Origin: Adiantum capillus-veneris | Lineage: Eukaryota; Streptophyta; Polypodiopsida; Polypodiales; Pteridaceae | Reading direction: 5' to 3' | DNA: 64,000 nucleotides | Assembly (NCBI GenBank): GCA_014529385.2 | Contig: CM043969.1 | Coordinates: 68,351,676-68,415,675, forward strand | Shown here: positions 30,084-39,640 of the stretch, piece after piece | Position numbering within the stretch: the stretch's first letter is position 1 | How the letters are laid out: every line of letters begins with the position of its first letter | The notes under the pieces: generated by a model | The model's input: only the letters and a program-made list of their open reading frames with translations | Databases searched by the model: none | What the model was told of the DNA's origin: nothing | Program-made: the position numbers and the translations under genes

Positions 30084-31177
30084 GCTATAAACAACAGTTC
30101 TCCAAGGTTCTGGCGTTGGGGTTCTTCAAGTGGATAATAGACAGGATTTGGAGCATATCCATTGGAATCTTCGTAATGTGCATGCATAGGTACCCAAGCC
30201 TTCTGTTCTGGTTCGTTTACTATTGGTGTGTATCTTGTGCCGACTGGTCGTAATCCTGGTAGGGGTGGTTGCTGCCCCAATATTGGTTGTGGTCTTTCTA
30301 CACCTACGGGTCCTGGTAGGTTGCCTGCTTGATACCTAGGCATCGGTGGATGTTGAGGAGATGCTACCTAAGCCTGGGGAGCATAAGGTCGCTCTCTCAC
30401 ATATCCCTTGTTATAATAACATTCCTCCATCACATGGTTTGTCCATTTTTGTTCAATAGCACACCACTTTGGTTGTTTAGCCTGAGGCTTGGCATACATA
30501 TTAATCTTTTTTAGTACTTCCTCTACAAGCTGCTCCTGGCTTACAGCTACTTCTCCTTTCGATGCTGTCTTAGCGGACTTGCTTCCACTTTGTTGTGAGG
30601 ATGAATCGTCATCAAGATCCTTGAATTCACCCTCCTTGTAGACCACACAATTGTCTACAAGGTAAAGAGCCTCCTTAATTAACTCATTTAACGTCGTGCT
30701 CCTCTTTATATGTAATTCTTTCTGGAGATCTACGTTCCTTAGTCCTTGAATAAATATAAGCATAAGCCTAGACTGAGTTGGCAGTTCTTACACTGGGCAG
30801 AACTTCACATATATTTTTAGTCGTAGGGCTGCCTTTTGCATAGATTCCCCTTCTTTCTATTTGAATTTATGGATTTGTGAGACTGTATTATGAGCTATCC
30901 CCCTTTGTGAGAATTCCTCAATAAACTCATCAAACACCTCCTCCATAGACTCAAAGTCTCTACGCTCCACAGAGTCAAACCAAGTAGCAGCATCCTCCTC
31001 TAGGGTAAGTCCAAACCCTGCAAATTGGGTAGGAAATTCTAACACCTCTTCAGCTCTAATTACATGCACAAAAGCTGCTACATGATCCCTAGGATCTCTG
31101 TTTCCCGTGTATTTCTTGTTTACCCATTTTTGCACCTGAGAAGGCCTAATTCTACGATGGTCTACAAATCTCATCAC
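30056..31177 (-). pseudogene. gag: capsid domain of element C
   Basis: 31177-30857 shows the retrotransposon gag domain: KKYTGNRDPRDHVAAFVHVI, GFGLTLEEDAATWFDSVERR and VFDEFIEEFSQRGIAHNTVS. A break follows, then 30763-30368: LIFIQGLRNVDLQKELHIKR, ALYLVDNCVVYKEGEF and a basic C-terminus. 30343-30056 is proline-rich (RPQPILGQQPPLPGLRPVGT). Together these form the capsid and capsid-nucleocapsid linker of one GAG, broken in three places. Confidence 0.85.
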
Positions 31178-31186
31178 TGATTCTCC

Positions 31187-32438
31187 TCATCCTACTCGAT
31201 ATACCTCCTCTGGCCTTCGGTAGTGGGAGGGTTCCTCTCCCAGAGGTGCCCCTAAGCCATAATTTCTGATGGTTTTTGCAAAAGGTGGTTCATCTCTTCG
31301 AACTTGTTCTATGGGTTGTCTTCCATGCTCCGTCGACTCTTGAGTTTTTGGCTTACTCTCACCTTGATACTTTGAATAGAGTGGTGGTTCTTGTAAATCT
31401 CTTAGCCCTCGTGCGGCTGGATAACCATCTCGGTTTTGGTCTTGTTCTAATGTTGCACTTTCTCGAAGCCATGCCTGCAATGATGGTTGGGTTGCTTGTT
31501 GCTTCTGGTAGTTGAACGTCTGTTGTCGGTTAGAATGTGAGGTCGCGTCGTACTCTTCTGAAAATGGATTTGTCGACTTGCTAGGGGTATAGGTGAACCT
31601 TGACACTTCTTCGGGGGCATATGTTGATGTTTCTGGAACTGTTGCCTTTCTACCTCCTCTGGGAGAATACGTTTGTATTCTCGTCCGTACCTATCAACAA
31701 AAATGATATCCTTCCCCATAGAAATTTCATAAGAGAATAAGTAAAGAACCCTGTCTTTTCTTAATTCATTTGGGTAGGGTTCTTTGCATCGAAAATAAGA
31801 GACTACTCCCTCACTCTCATGCTTGTAAATTCCCACATTATCATTATAGAAAGAGACCCTGGTTGTTTTTTTATCATACATAAAAAGAGCTCCAGGTCGA
31901 TCAATTTTTGGAGGCGGTTCTTGAGTTTCTGAAACCATTTTTCCTTTTGCCACGTTATCTCCATATCTGTTGTAATCCTCAGGGTTACTAACTATCAGAT
32001 AGTGGTTCCCCTTTTCATCTCGGAATCTATCTCCATCATCATAGACTCAAATTATCTCTAGTCTCTGAGCAGGTCTTTCTTCTATAAAAATACACTTGCA
32101 TCCCCGATAGTCAGAATAAACTAGGGCTCCCCTAGAGTTTGTTCCTTCTAAGAAGATTATAGTGAACTTGGCATTGTTCAAAGGGTTTTGGGAGGTACTT
32201 CCTCCTAGCATTGGTCCTTCATCGGAGAAACCTCCTGGCTGTTGAGACTTCCCATCATGAAGAAGGACTTATCTGATGAAGTGTCAATATCACTACCCTC
32301 CTCAATGATCGGTGCTAATGGATCTAGCCTTGCCTGAGTTACACTCTTCTCGGTGGACACTAAGCTACCTTGATCACCTGCCACTTTTTGGTCTCTAAGA
32401 ATGTGTCTTCCTGATCTTAAATTCATCAAACTTAGCAA
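31187..32438 (-). pseudogene. gag: N-terminal GAG region of element C
   Basis: Starts at about 32438 with MLSLMNLRSGRHILRDQKVA; the NLRSGR start is common in plant gypsy GAG. After a shift near 32230 it continues with NAKFTIIFLEGTNSRGALVY, SDYRGCKCIFIEERPAQRLE, then a UGA and 31953-31610 (ALFMYDKKTTRVSFYNDNVG, YEISMGKDIIFVDRYGREYK). 31606-31187 is Gln/Arg/Pro-rich and unstructured-looking. The region of about 400 residues before the capsid domain has beta-rich repeats of the form F-x-x-x-Y/R-G/D that I cannot assign to a family. Confidence 0.6.
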
Positions 32439-32844
32439 TGCAATTTATCACAAATCCAACCACTCACTTGGCAAAGGATCAGTTTCTGCACAATTTCTTG
32501 CCTTGCCGCTGTATATACCTGTACACAAGCGTTTAATTTCGGCAATCGAATCAAAGCATTTAACCGCTAGAGGTGGTCTTAGTAATGATTGGTATAACTG
32601 GAGGGTTAACCTCAACCACTACTGTATTTTATACACTTCGGATGTTCTTAATTAGATCTTATAATATGGAACTGTACTTCACTCGAATGTTGGTCAGTTT
32701 ATAGGGAAAGTCTTAATTCCATCTTTGCTCCATCAAAAGGTCAAACAAGGTCCAATTTCACTTCTAAAGGAAGTTCTGGAACTCTTAAGTTAATTGGAAC
32801 ATCACTCTACGTCCACAGTCAGCTTTTCACTTCATTAAGCCTCT

Positions 32845-32872
32845 GTAGACATCCTACACGTAGGATGTCTAC
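32845..32872. promoter_or_regulatory. palindrome 5, 13-bp arms around AC
   Basis: GTAGACATCCTAC, AC, GTAGGATGTCTAC. The arms pair perfectly. Confidence 0.9.
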
Positions 32873-33121
32873 CTGCTCTGTTTTGGTTGGATGCTTTGCA
32901 CTATAGATTCCCCTTGATGTGCTGAGTCCACAGCTGTTTTTACTTTTTGATTTGGACACCTATAAGCTGGTCAATTGATCAAAAATCTGTTCCAGCAGCC
33001 TGATGTTGGTCTGACCAGTCAAATCAACTCCAATTTGGACCAAAATTGACTAGGAGCCTGCCTCAGGCTATACAACACCCTGTTATGCCTACAGTCAGTT
33101 TTTGACGTCAATATCATGCAG

Positions 33122-33147
33122 TAGACATTCTACACGTAGCATGTCTA
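33122..33147. promoter_or_regulatory. palindrome 6, degenerate
   Basis: TAGACATTCTAC, AC, GTAGCATGTCTA. One mismatched pair in 12-bp arms. Confidence 0.8.
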
Positions 33148-33249
33148 ACTGCTCAAAATTGCTTCAAATGCAAACCACCGACTCCTCTTAAGATGCTGAT
33201 CACTTTGGTATGCTCAAAGTTGGATTTGGAGTGCTAAATCACAGAGAAC

Positions 33250-33269
33250 ACATCCTACATGTAGGATGT
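33250..33269. promoter_or_regulatory. palindrome 7, 20 bp, perfect core
   Basis: ACATCCTACATGTAGGATGT, symmetric throughout. The outer bases have decayed on one side. Confidence 0.88.
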
Positions 33270-33680
33270 CTAAATGATCTGTTTGACCCCAAACTTGAGC
33301 CACAACTTCCTCTTGATGTCAGCAACCCAGTGCTCTGCTTACATTTTAGTTTGGATTTCAAAAGACCCCAATTTTAGCTATCCTAGCCCTTTTCAGTCAA
33401 AAATGCTAAAGTCTGCTTAAAACCCAATTTTCTCACCCAATTGAGATGAAACCTTTCTCATGCACTCAATAAATCATGTAGATCATGCTCATGCAATCAT
33501 CCTATGGTTTTGGTCTTAAAATAATGCCTTGGCACAAATTGGGTAGGATGTCTAGCAATTTCCTTTCTATTTGGCCTTATCTTGTCAATATATGGTCAAA
33601 CTTCCACTTTCCAGGTGTAAAACCTACCTTCTAAACACACTAGTCAACTCAGATTTTCAAAATTCACACCAGAACACCCT

Positions 33681-33708
33681 GTAGACATCCTACGCGTAGG
33701 ATGTCTAC
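33681..33708. promoter_or_regulatory. palindrome 8, 28 bp, perfect
   Basis: GTAGACATCCTACG plus its exact reverse complement: the same 28-bp sequence as palindrome 1, about 13 kb away. Confidence 0.9.
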
Positions 33709-34230
33709 TGGATTAAAATTTAATTTTTTTTCCTGACAGAAGTACTCCCTATGCTCTGCAACTCTCTCAGAAATACTCACAGAAACTTTTGAACTTCACT
33801 TCAGCTTCTAAACACTCTTTTCCTTCTTTTACAACCCTTTGATGAGCCTAACAGCAAATATAACATGCATGAAGTGCTCCAGATCATAAATCATGATGTC
33901 CTACTTACCCTACTCCTACTCATCATGTGAGATGGTGATATTGGTGTCTTGGTTGCTTCCTGGCCTCTCCGGACTCTCAAGCTATCATTTCACCACCTCT
34001 ACCACTCCAACTCCTACTCTCTACACCACAAATTAACTAATACCTAAAACTATCTAAGTCTACTTGAGTCTACCTAAGTCGAAGGATCTAGGCCAAACAC
34101 TCGCTCCCTAGACTCCTCCTAAGACCTAGAGAGTCCTCCACCCTCTAATCCTATCTAAATGTAAAACAAGACTCTAGCAAGCCAGAGAATCCCTATCCTC
34201 AAGGATTAGTCTCGGTCACCTACCTAGGGT
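33709..34230. other. leader of element C next to the primer site
   Basis: Non-coding leader with pyrimidine-rich, repetitive stretches (CTAAGTCTACTTGAGTCTACC near 34050). No reading frame or motif recognised apart from the primer site that follows. Confidence 0.6.
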
Positions 34231-34254
34231 TTTCGTCCCCGGCAGCGATGCCAA
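34231..34254 (-). other. primer binding site of element C
   Basis: The minus strand reads TTGGCATCGCTGCCGGGGAC starting at the LTR edge. This resembles the TTGGCGCC-GTTGCCGGGGA primer sites of many plant gypsy elements with large genomes. Confidence 0.85.
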
Positions 34255-35178
34255 TGTTGACGGATACGCCACGACGGACGTGAGCACAGCGAGAACTCAC
34301 CTAACAAGATTTGTCAGCTAAGGACGAAGGTCGACCCGCAGGCACATGGAAGCAAGCATAGGGTGTCAACCTACACTCGACCGACTCTCGACTACTTCCT
34401 ACAGAGGTCTCTACCCAATGTCTAAGCTACAGCCTTCAGGAGTACATAAGAGGAGATTTCCTACAACGGTTTCAAGAGCCAAATACCCATCAAACGTTCT
34501 CGAAACGCTACGAAACTTGAAGGAAACCCTATTAACACCAATAGGTCGCTCTCCCTAAGGTCCATGAACCAAAACCCCAACCCTAAACACCAGGTGTAAA
34601 ATCACGTAGGATGTCTGGTCAAAATTTGTAGGTCGTTGTTTCCAAAAACTAAAGTGCCTAATGTGTAGCTCTACTCAATGCAAACGCGTGGATATGCTGA
34701 AATGCAAAAACAGACAACGTATGCTCACCGAATCACCACATATAGCTCATGGGTCGAGCTCGCAAAGCCAGATCGTACACACGCAATGTAGGTGTTGGTG
34801 CGTAGCTCTCTTCGGGGGCAACACGCTGCACTTCTCTGCACTTGATTCCGACCACCGGTGCGCGCGTAGCGTCAAGATAAAACTCTCACTCTCTCTCTCG
34901 TACACAGAGTACGCTCACTCACACAGACAAAAACTTATAAAAATGACAAAGGTTTTTTGCATTAAGGTCAAAAGTGGTATAAATACCTTACAATGTCAAT
35001 GTTCCAATTTAACCATTCACTCAGTCTAAATGTCAAAAATGGGATACAATCTGGAAGCTTCTGCAAGCCCCACTATCTACAAAGGTGAAATGACGGTTTT
35101 TCTCAATTAAGGAATAATTACAAAAAATAATATCCTGTCGGGCAATCATCCTCCGTTGGGTGTGTCCAGTCGCTAAGA
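34255..35178 (-). repeat. 5' LTR of element C (924 bp)
   Basis: On the plus strand it runs from TGTTGACGGATACG to AGTCGCTAAGA. The last dinucleotide has changed from CA to GA. It matches 5223-6150 along its length. Contains GGTATAAATACC near 34977 and the palindrome half-site CGTAGGATGTCT at 34605-34616. Confidence 0.9.
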
Positions 35179-35183
35179 TAATC

Positions 35184-36730
35184 TGATTTTCCTTTTGAAG
35201 CATCTTTTTGTACATTCTCATGACATGAAACAGACTCTTCAAATGCACCTGGTAGTTTTTACCCCTTTGCTACTAGTGGCATTGTTTTCTTGAAGTATCT
35301 TGATCTTCTGGTTTAGTACTTCTCGTCCAATCTGTATCTTTACCAACGTCTCCTTGATTTGGAATCTGATATACTTCATGCACCTGTATGTGGCTTTGTC
35401 ACCAAGTAGCATTTCCAGTTGTATTCCATGGCTCTACAAGTTCAATGTAAAAGGATTCTTTATGTGGGGATTAGCCACCACAACATCATTGGTTGATAAC
35501 CATTCTGGAAATCTTTCCAGGACCTGAATGCAACTAGGATGTGGAGGCAATTCACAAATGGTTTGATCATCATACTTGATCAGCTGACTGCCGCACTGCT
35601 CTGCCATTCATCGGGCTCCAACATACATCATTTGAAATCGCTCCAGATCAGAGTAAATAGTTCACAAATTGCTTAATCATGATACTTGATCAGCTGCCAC
35701 TCTTGTGCCATTCGTCAGGCTTCAACATACATTATTTGAAATCGCTTGAGATCAGAATAAAAAAACTGCTAAGAATCTCATTTTCTTCTCTTGTGGTTGG
35801 GCTTTTTATTTTAACATGTCTGCCATTTGCTCAGCAGCCTTCTCTTCTACCATCATTGCATTTTCAGCCGTTTGTTGCTCTATCTTCCAATGGAGGGTAG
35901 ATATCGTCTTGGCATTCTGATTCTGGTGAATTTGATAATGTAATATATGTTTCTTCTACTCCACTTTTTCCTTCTTCAATTCATGAGCTTCCGCTTTAGT
36001 GCGTTGCAGATCCTCCTTCAAAGAAACCATTTATCAATTGGAAGTTGACCTCTAAGCCTCCATCATTTTCCTATGGCATTCACAATGGTATTCCATTTTG
36101 ATGACTGAATACAACCACACACTCCTCTATAACTGTATTTTGGTCAGTTTGATCAGTTTTATAAACAATCATAGGAAACGAATAGGGCAGTAATGCTCTA
36201 TCTTGTTTCTTCATAATCAAACTCCTCTTTAGGGGTTGTTTTTGTAATCTTTGTAACCTATCGAGTCAAACTAGTTGAGTTTATGTATGCTATGCTACCT
36301 GAGTTTGAGCTCTAGATGTGCTAGGTCACGCCTTATCTTTTCTAGCCATCTGATATGTAGCTATCTGGCCTTGGCCTGTACTTATTGGTCTAGTCTCCTT
36401 GGTCTGACCACTAGTTTTATTTGACTTGTCCCCTAATGTCTTTTCAGCTGGTGGATTCATAGACTGTTTTTTATCTATAGAGTGCATTAATGTCAGTTGT
36501 CCCCTTGTCTGGATTGAAAGTATCCACCACATGTTGGATAATTTTGAATCAAAGGATTTTCTACATTAAAGGGTATTCTTGTGGCCTCCACCGCGACCTC
36601 TAAATTCCAAAGTTTGATAAGCTCTTGTTCTTTTTGCTGGAACACATACCAATCTTATGGTAAGGCATTGAATATGAAATTTTTTCCATTGAACTCAGGA
36701 GTGCTTATGTCTGTGTAGTCATCTCATCCA
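35184..36730 (-). pseudogene. ORF3 of element D, N-terminal half
   Basis: Reading from the right: STPEFNGKNFIFNALP, then DWYVFQQKEQELIKLWNLEV (36705-36560), a basic region KSNKTSGQTKETRPISTGQG (36532-36326), and a coiled-coil segment MVSLKEDLQRTKAEAHELKK ... NAMMVEEKAAEQMADMLK (36034-35820). Conserved blocks follow: SDLERFQMMYVGAR, LPPHPSCIQVLERFPEWLST and LLGDKATYRCMKYIRFQIKE (35650-35330). The last blocks align with ORF3 of element B. A direct duplication of about 120 bp (around 35540-35760) repeats the ERFQ block. Several UAG/UAA codons interrupt it. It continues at 5217 beyond element C. Confidence 0.7.
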
Positions 36731-37220
36731 TGGTTTCTTGCATCTTTTCCGACACTTTCTGTCTCTCTCTGCCCATGCCCGAGTTGTGTGAACAATCTTG
36801 TTTAGAAAGAGAGTACTCACTTGTGGATGTTGGAGAATCAAACCAAGAGCACCTTGGGGTTTCTGGTAAACCCATAACAACAGTCGTTGGAGAAGATGTA
36901 AGCAAAGACCAGGGTTGTTATGTCGAGAATGTTGCCACAGACAAAGGTGGTCCTTTGAATCATGTTGACTATGCTGCCTAGAATCGAAATTGGTAAATGA
37001 TTCACCTAATGGTTTGGATGATTATAGAGAATTCCCTTTTGGATCTAGAGATTTTCATCCAATTGGTACTGCACCTGTGTCTCAATGTCTGCCAATGTTC
37101 GAAGAATTAAGTATGGACAATCCTCAACATTCAAAACCTTGTGACCTCTCTTCTGCCAATGATCACACCTGTAGCTTGATTGAAGATTGCAAATCAGAGT
37201 TTGATTCCATCGTTCCTTGA
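36730..37220 (+). pseudogene. unfamiliar coding fragment inside element D, possibly a captured gene piece
   Basis: Plus strand, opposite to element D's own ORF. 36730-36981 reads ELCEQSCLEREYSLVDVGES, NQEHLGVSGKPITTVVGEDV and YVENVATDKGGPLNHVDYAA. A shift near 36980 leads to LESKLVNDSPNGLDDYREFP, GSRDFHPIGTAPVSQCLPMF and DLSSANDHTCSLIEDCKSEF, ending at UGA 37220. The amino-acid balance looks like a real soluble plant protein rather than transposon pol, and about 150 residues can be read with one shift. I do not recognise it. No splice pattern is certain. Alternatives are an older transposon ORF or a chance frame. Confidence 0.4.
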
Positions 37221-37520
37221 CAGCTTCTAGTATTGCCAAAAGATCTTCGTATGAACAAGCATAATATCGTTGAAAAGATAGACACTTCAAACGAATTTTG
37301 GAATGGCAATACTCGTATTTAGAAACTAACCCACCCCTGAGAAAAAAAACCTATATCAATATACATTGCTTCTTCATTCTGGACTATACTCTAAGTTGTT
37401 CGTAAAGACTTAGGTGACTCACAACACCTATTAACTCCTGTGGTTTGATGTCTTCCAGATTTACTTAGGTCATATCTATAATGTGTGTTTGTATCAAAGA
37501 CTTGATCCTAAACTAGAGTC
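37221..37520. other. element D spacer
   Basis: AT-rich DNA between the captured-looking fragment and a solo LTR. No reading frame or repeat recognised. Confidence 0.5.
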
Positions 37521-38488
37521 TGTTAGTAGTGGCTAACACTCGCTACACAGATTATGCATCAAGCGAGAGATGTGCTATGGATGTGCACAATATTTCCTAT
37601 CCACATTGTATAAGGTTTTGGGCTCATTGGGAGTTCCAAAGTTGTATATGCTAGCTAGAGGGCTCAACTTAAACCCATAGTAGAAGGGAATGTGGTGCAA
37701 GCCTTTATAAGGAAGCCTTTATGCAAGGAGGCTTCCTTTTAAGTATCCACTCTTGAGGATCCACTTTTGAGAGCTCTCTCTCTCTTGAGTGTTCACTCTA
37801 TGTATGGCCTAGCCTTGAGCTTAATGACCATGCTTAAGAGTCTAGTGCTAATCCATTGTAATTAGAGAACCATTTCTTAATCTAATCTCTACTTTCTTTA
37901 TTAGTCTACTTCTTCTATTCCATTATGTCATGAAGTATTTTCACCTTCTCATTATTCTAGATTTGAGTGTGTGTGATGACTTCTTGCTTATTGACCACTC
38001 CTATCCTTCTATGAGAATTTGATTTGCGATAGTTAACATTCCTAATTAGGTTGATTAAGTTGATTCTTAATCTTGTAATTAATGTATGTGCCCTATTTTT
38101 TGCTTGTGTGTGTGGATGGGTTTAATGAAACTCTAGCACCATTCACCTTGTGTGTGTAGCTTTTGATAAAGTGACTTGATTGGCATGTGGTGATTGGAGA
38201 GGCCAACACCAATGCAATTAGTGTGTGCTTATCAAGAGTGTGTTTAGAGATTCTAGTCTATGGTAAGTTGGACTTTGGTGGGCTTAATGTGTGTAGGTGA
38301 TGCTTGATTGATGATGTGATTAGAGTTAGTGATTCATAGCTAATCTCTATTGCATTGGATGAGCATACTCTTGAATCCTCTCATTCAATACATCTGATGC
38401 TTGTGCTTCCATGCCCTAGTTGGGTTGCCGATCCTAGGATTGTTGTTGGTCTTGGATTGATGAGGCTATGCTAAGATTGCCCCCAACA
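37521..38488. repeat. probable solo LTR (968 bp) of another element, inside D
   Basis: Starts TGTTAGTAGTGGCT and ends GCCCCCAACA. Flanks are GAGTC (37516-37520) and CAGTC (38489-38493), a target duplication with one change. It contains TATAAGGAAGCC, CTCTCTCTCTC and an ATTGTAATTAGAGAACC-type LTR body without any coding sequence. No partner LTR occurs in the window, hence solo. Orientation is not proven. Confidence 0.5.
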
Positions 38489-38629
38489 CAGTCAGTCTCG
38501 ACTCTCCTAGTTCCTCCCCTCATGTCTCTCTTTGGAATTCAACATGACGAACTCAAACTCTAGAATTCCAACTGGGAGGGTGATCCACTACCAAGAGAAA
38601 TTCAGCTCAAGCCATCCTGGTTGCAAAAT
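38489..38629 (-). other. leader and primer site of element D
   Basis: Resembles the region just inside B's 5' LTR: GAGAAATTCAGCTCAAGCCA (D) against CGAGCTTCAGCTCAAGCCAC (B). The primer site is 38611-38629 (minus TTTTGCAACCAGGATGGC). Confidence 0.65.
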
Positions 38630-38813
38630 TAGAATGAGCTGGTCTCTTCAGAAAACTATTCCAGGTTGGGTCTATGAGTGACTATCCTTTATAGGTTTTA
38701 GATTGGGTCTCTGAGTGACTATCCTTTGTGCAGTTACCCTAATAATTGGCTTGGTAATTACTAGTACAACCATTAGTCTAAACTCCGTCTGGGGACTGTC
38801 CTCACTATCTACA
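38630..38813 (-). repeat. 5' LTR of element D (184 bp, internally deleted)
   Basis: On the plus strand it runs from TAGAATGAGCTGG to CACTATCTACA, followed by the TCCTC duplication. It is much shorter than the 444-bp left LTR. The ends align, but the middle is missing or replaced by a short duplication (GAGTGACTATCCTTT twice). Confidence 0.7.
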
Positions 38814-38818
38814 TCCTC

Positions 38819-39302
38819 TCCTAAATGATTGCTAGTTTTTTTCTAGTGGCACTATCAACTTTTCACTCCCAACCATGAAAATGGTATGTAAAGCACCTAA
38901 TGTTTGCAGCACAATATGTTCTTGTAGGTGTCTAACCCCAAAAAAATCTTTCCGTTGGTGAAGGCCTCCTAAAGGAAGGAAAGACTTTAGTGTATGTCAT
39001 GGTAAAGGAAAAATCTCTCTTGAAAGAGGGAAAGACTATAGTGTATGCCATGGTAGTAGAGTTCAAGAATTAACACTAGATTGAAAAATGAGAGTGACAA
39101 TGCATAATGTGTGTAAGAGTTATACGTATATTATGTTAACCCTAAAAATTATTTTTTTTAATAATCTTTTAAAATTCAAATCAATTAATTTTATTTCTTA
39201 TTTGTATTCTTTTATGTGAGAGGATGTTTTGGTTGCCTACTATCATTCTGTACCAGCATATGCTAGTGGGTACTGCCTATATATAGATTTTGAAATTGGA
39301 AA
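38819..39302. other. unassigned DNA right of element D
   Basis: No gene recognised. A decayed tandem repeat at about 38960-39060 repeats GAAAGACT-TAGTGTATG-CATGGTA twice. The rest is AT-rich. Confidence 0.5.
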
Positions 39303-39640
39303 TTAATATATGCTAGTGGCTCTTGGTTTTGCTAATATATTACCAATAGCAAACCTAGAAGCATCAATATGCACATGAAAAACTTTATTCCAATCCAAAA
39401 TTTTCAAGATTGGAGCTAAAGATAGAGCTTTCTTAAGCTTTTGAAAAGACTCTTTGCATCCTTCAATCCAAAAAAATTGTGTGATCAAGCCATACATTGG
39501 TTTGGAAATCATAGCGTACATGTAGATAAATCTCTGATAATATCCACAATATCCTATGCTTACTTGACATTGGTAGGTCAAGGAATTTTTGTAATAACCT
39601 CCAATTTCTCCATATCCATAGCAATCTCCTAGTATCACCA
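39303..39640 (-). pseudogene. pol: decayed gypsy RT/RNase H fragment
   Basis: Encodes IGYCGYYQRFIYMYAMISKP, FFWIEGCKESFQKLKKALSL and FHVHIDASRFAIGNILAKP, the RT connection and start of RNase H as in element C at 26343. No LTR or other domain adjoins it, so it is an orphan fragment. The frame is open only over this piece. Confidence 0.85.

Larger units (their letters stand above)
32845..33708. repeat. palindrome array 2 in the leader of element C
   Basis: Four palindromes of the same kind as array 1 at 32845-32872, 33122-33147, 33250-33269 and 33681-33708. Flanking unit sequence is recognisably related to array 1 (CTGCTCTGTTTTGG after the palindrome; AAATTGGGTAGGATGTC at 33535, as at 20749). 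Spacing is looser here (276, 125 and 435 bp). A degenerate copy may sit near 33375-33390. The array lies between the primer site and the gag start. Confidence 0.88.
5223..35178 (-). mobile_element. Gypsy-type element C, about 30 kb with nested inserts
   Basis: LTRs at 5223-6150 and 34255-35178 are in the same orientation. They are flanked by TAAAC (5218-5222) and TAATC (35179-35183), a target duplication with one change. A primer site (TTGGCATCGCTGCCGGGGA type) abuts the right LTR and a polypurine tract abuts the left one, which fixes the minus orientation. C-derived DNA without the nested B/copia block is about 16.9 kb. Order: LTR, 1.8-kb leader with palindrome array, gag, protease, RT, RNase H, integrase, second protease-like ORF, second palindrome array, downstream ORF (split by B), LTR. 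By eye the LTRs differ at about 16 of the first 280 aligned bases, so the insertion is not recent. Confidence 0.85.
3758..38813 (-). mobile_element. Gypsy-type element D, pol-less, outermost shell of the nest
   Basis: Bounded by a perfect 5-bp target duplication TCCTC at 3753-3757 and 38814-38818. Its own DNA is 3758-5222 and 35179-38813. The remainder is element C, which landed in D's ORF3 and is flanked by TAAAC/TAATC. Own parts in minus order are: 5' LTR (38630-38813), primer site, short leader, a solo LTR of another element, an unfamiliar plus-strand coding fragment, ORF3 in two halves, and 3' LTR (3758-4201). No gag, protease, RT or integrase is visible, so D was probably mobilised by a relative such as B, whose LTRs, primer region and ORF3 it resembles. 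Confidence 0.8.

Noticed and set aside
38814..38825. Purine tract right of D's LTR, which first suggested two tandem elements sharing one LTR
   Set aside because: The bases are TCCTC, identical to 3753-3757, and explain the flank better as a target duplication.
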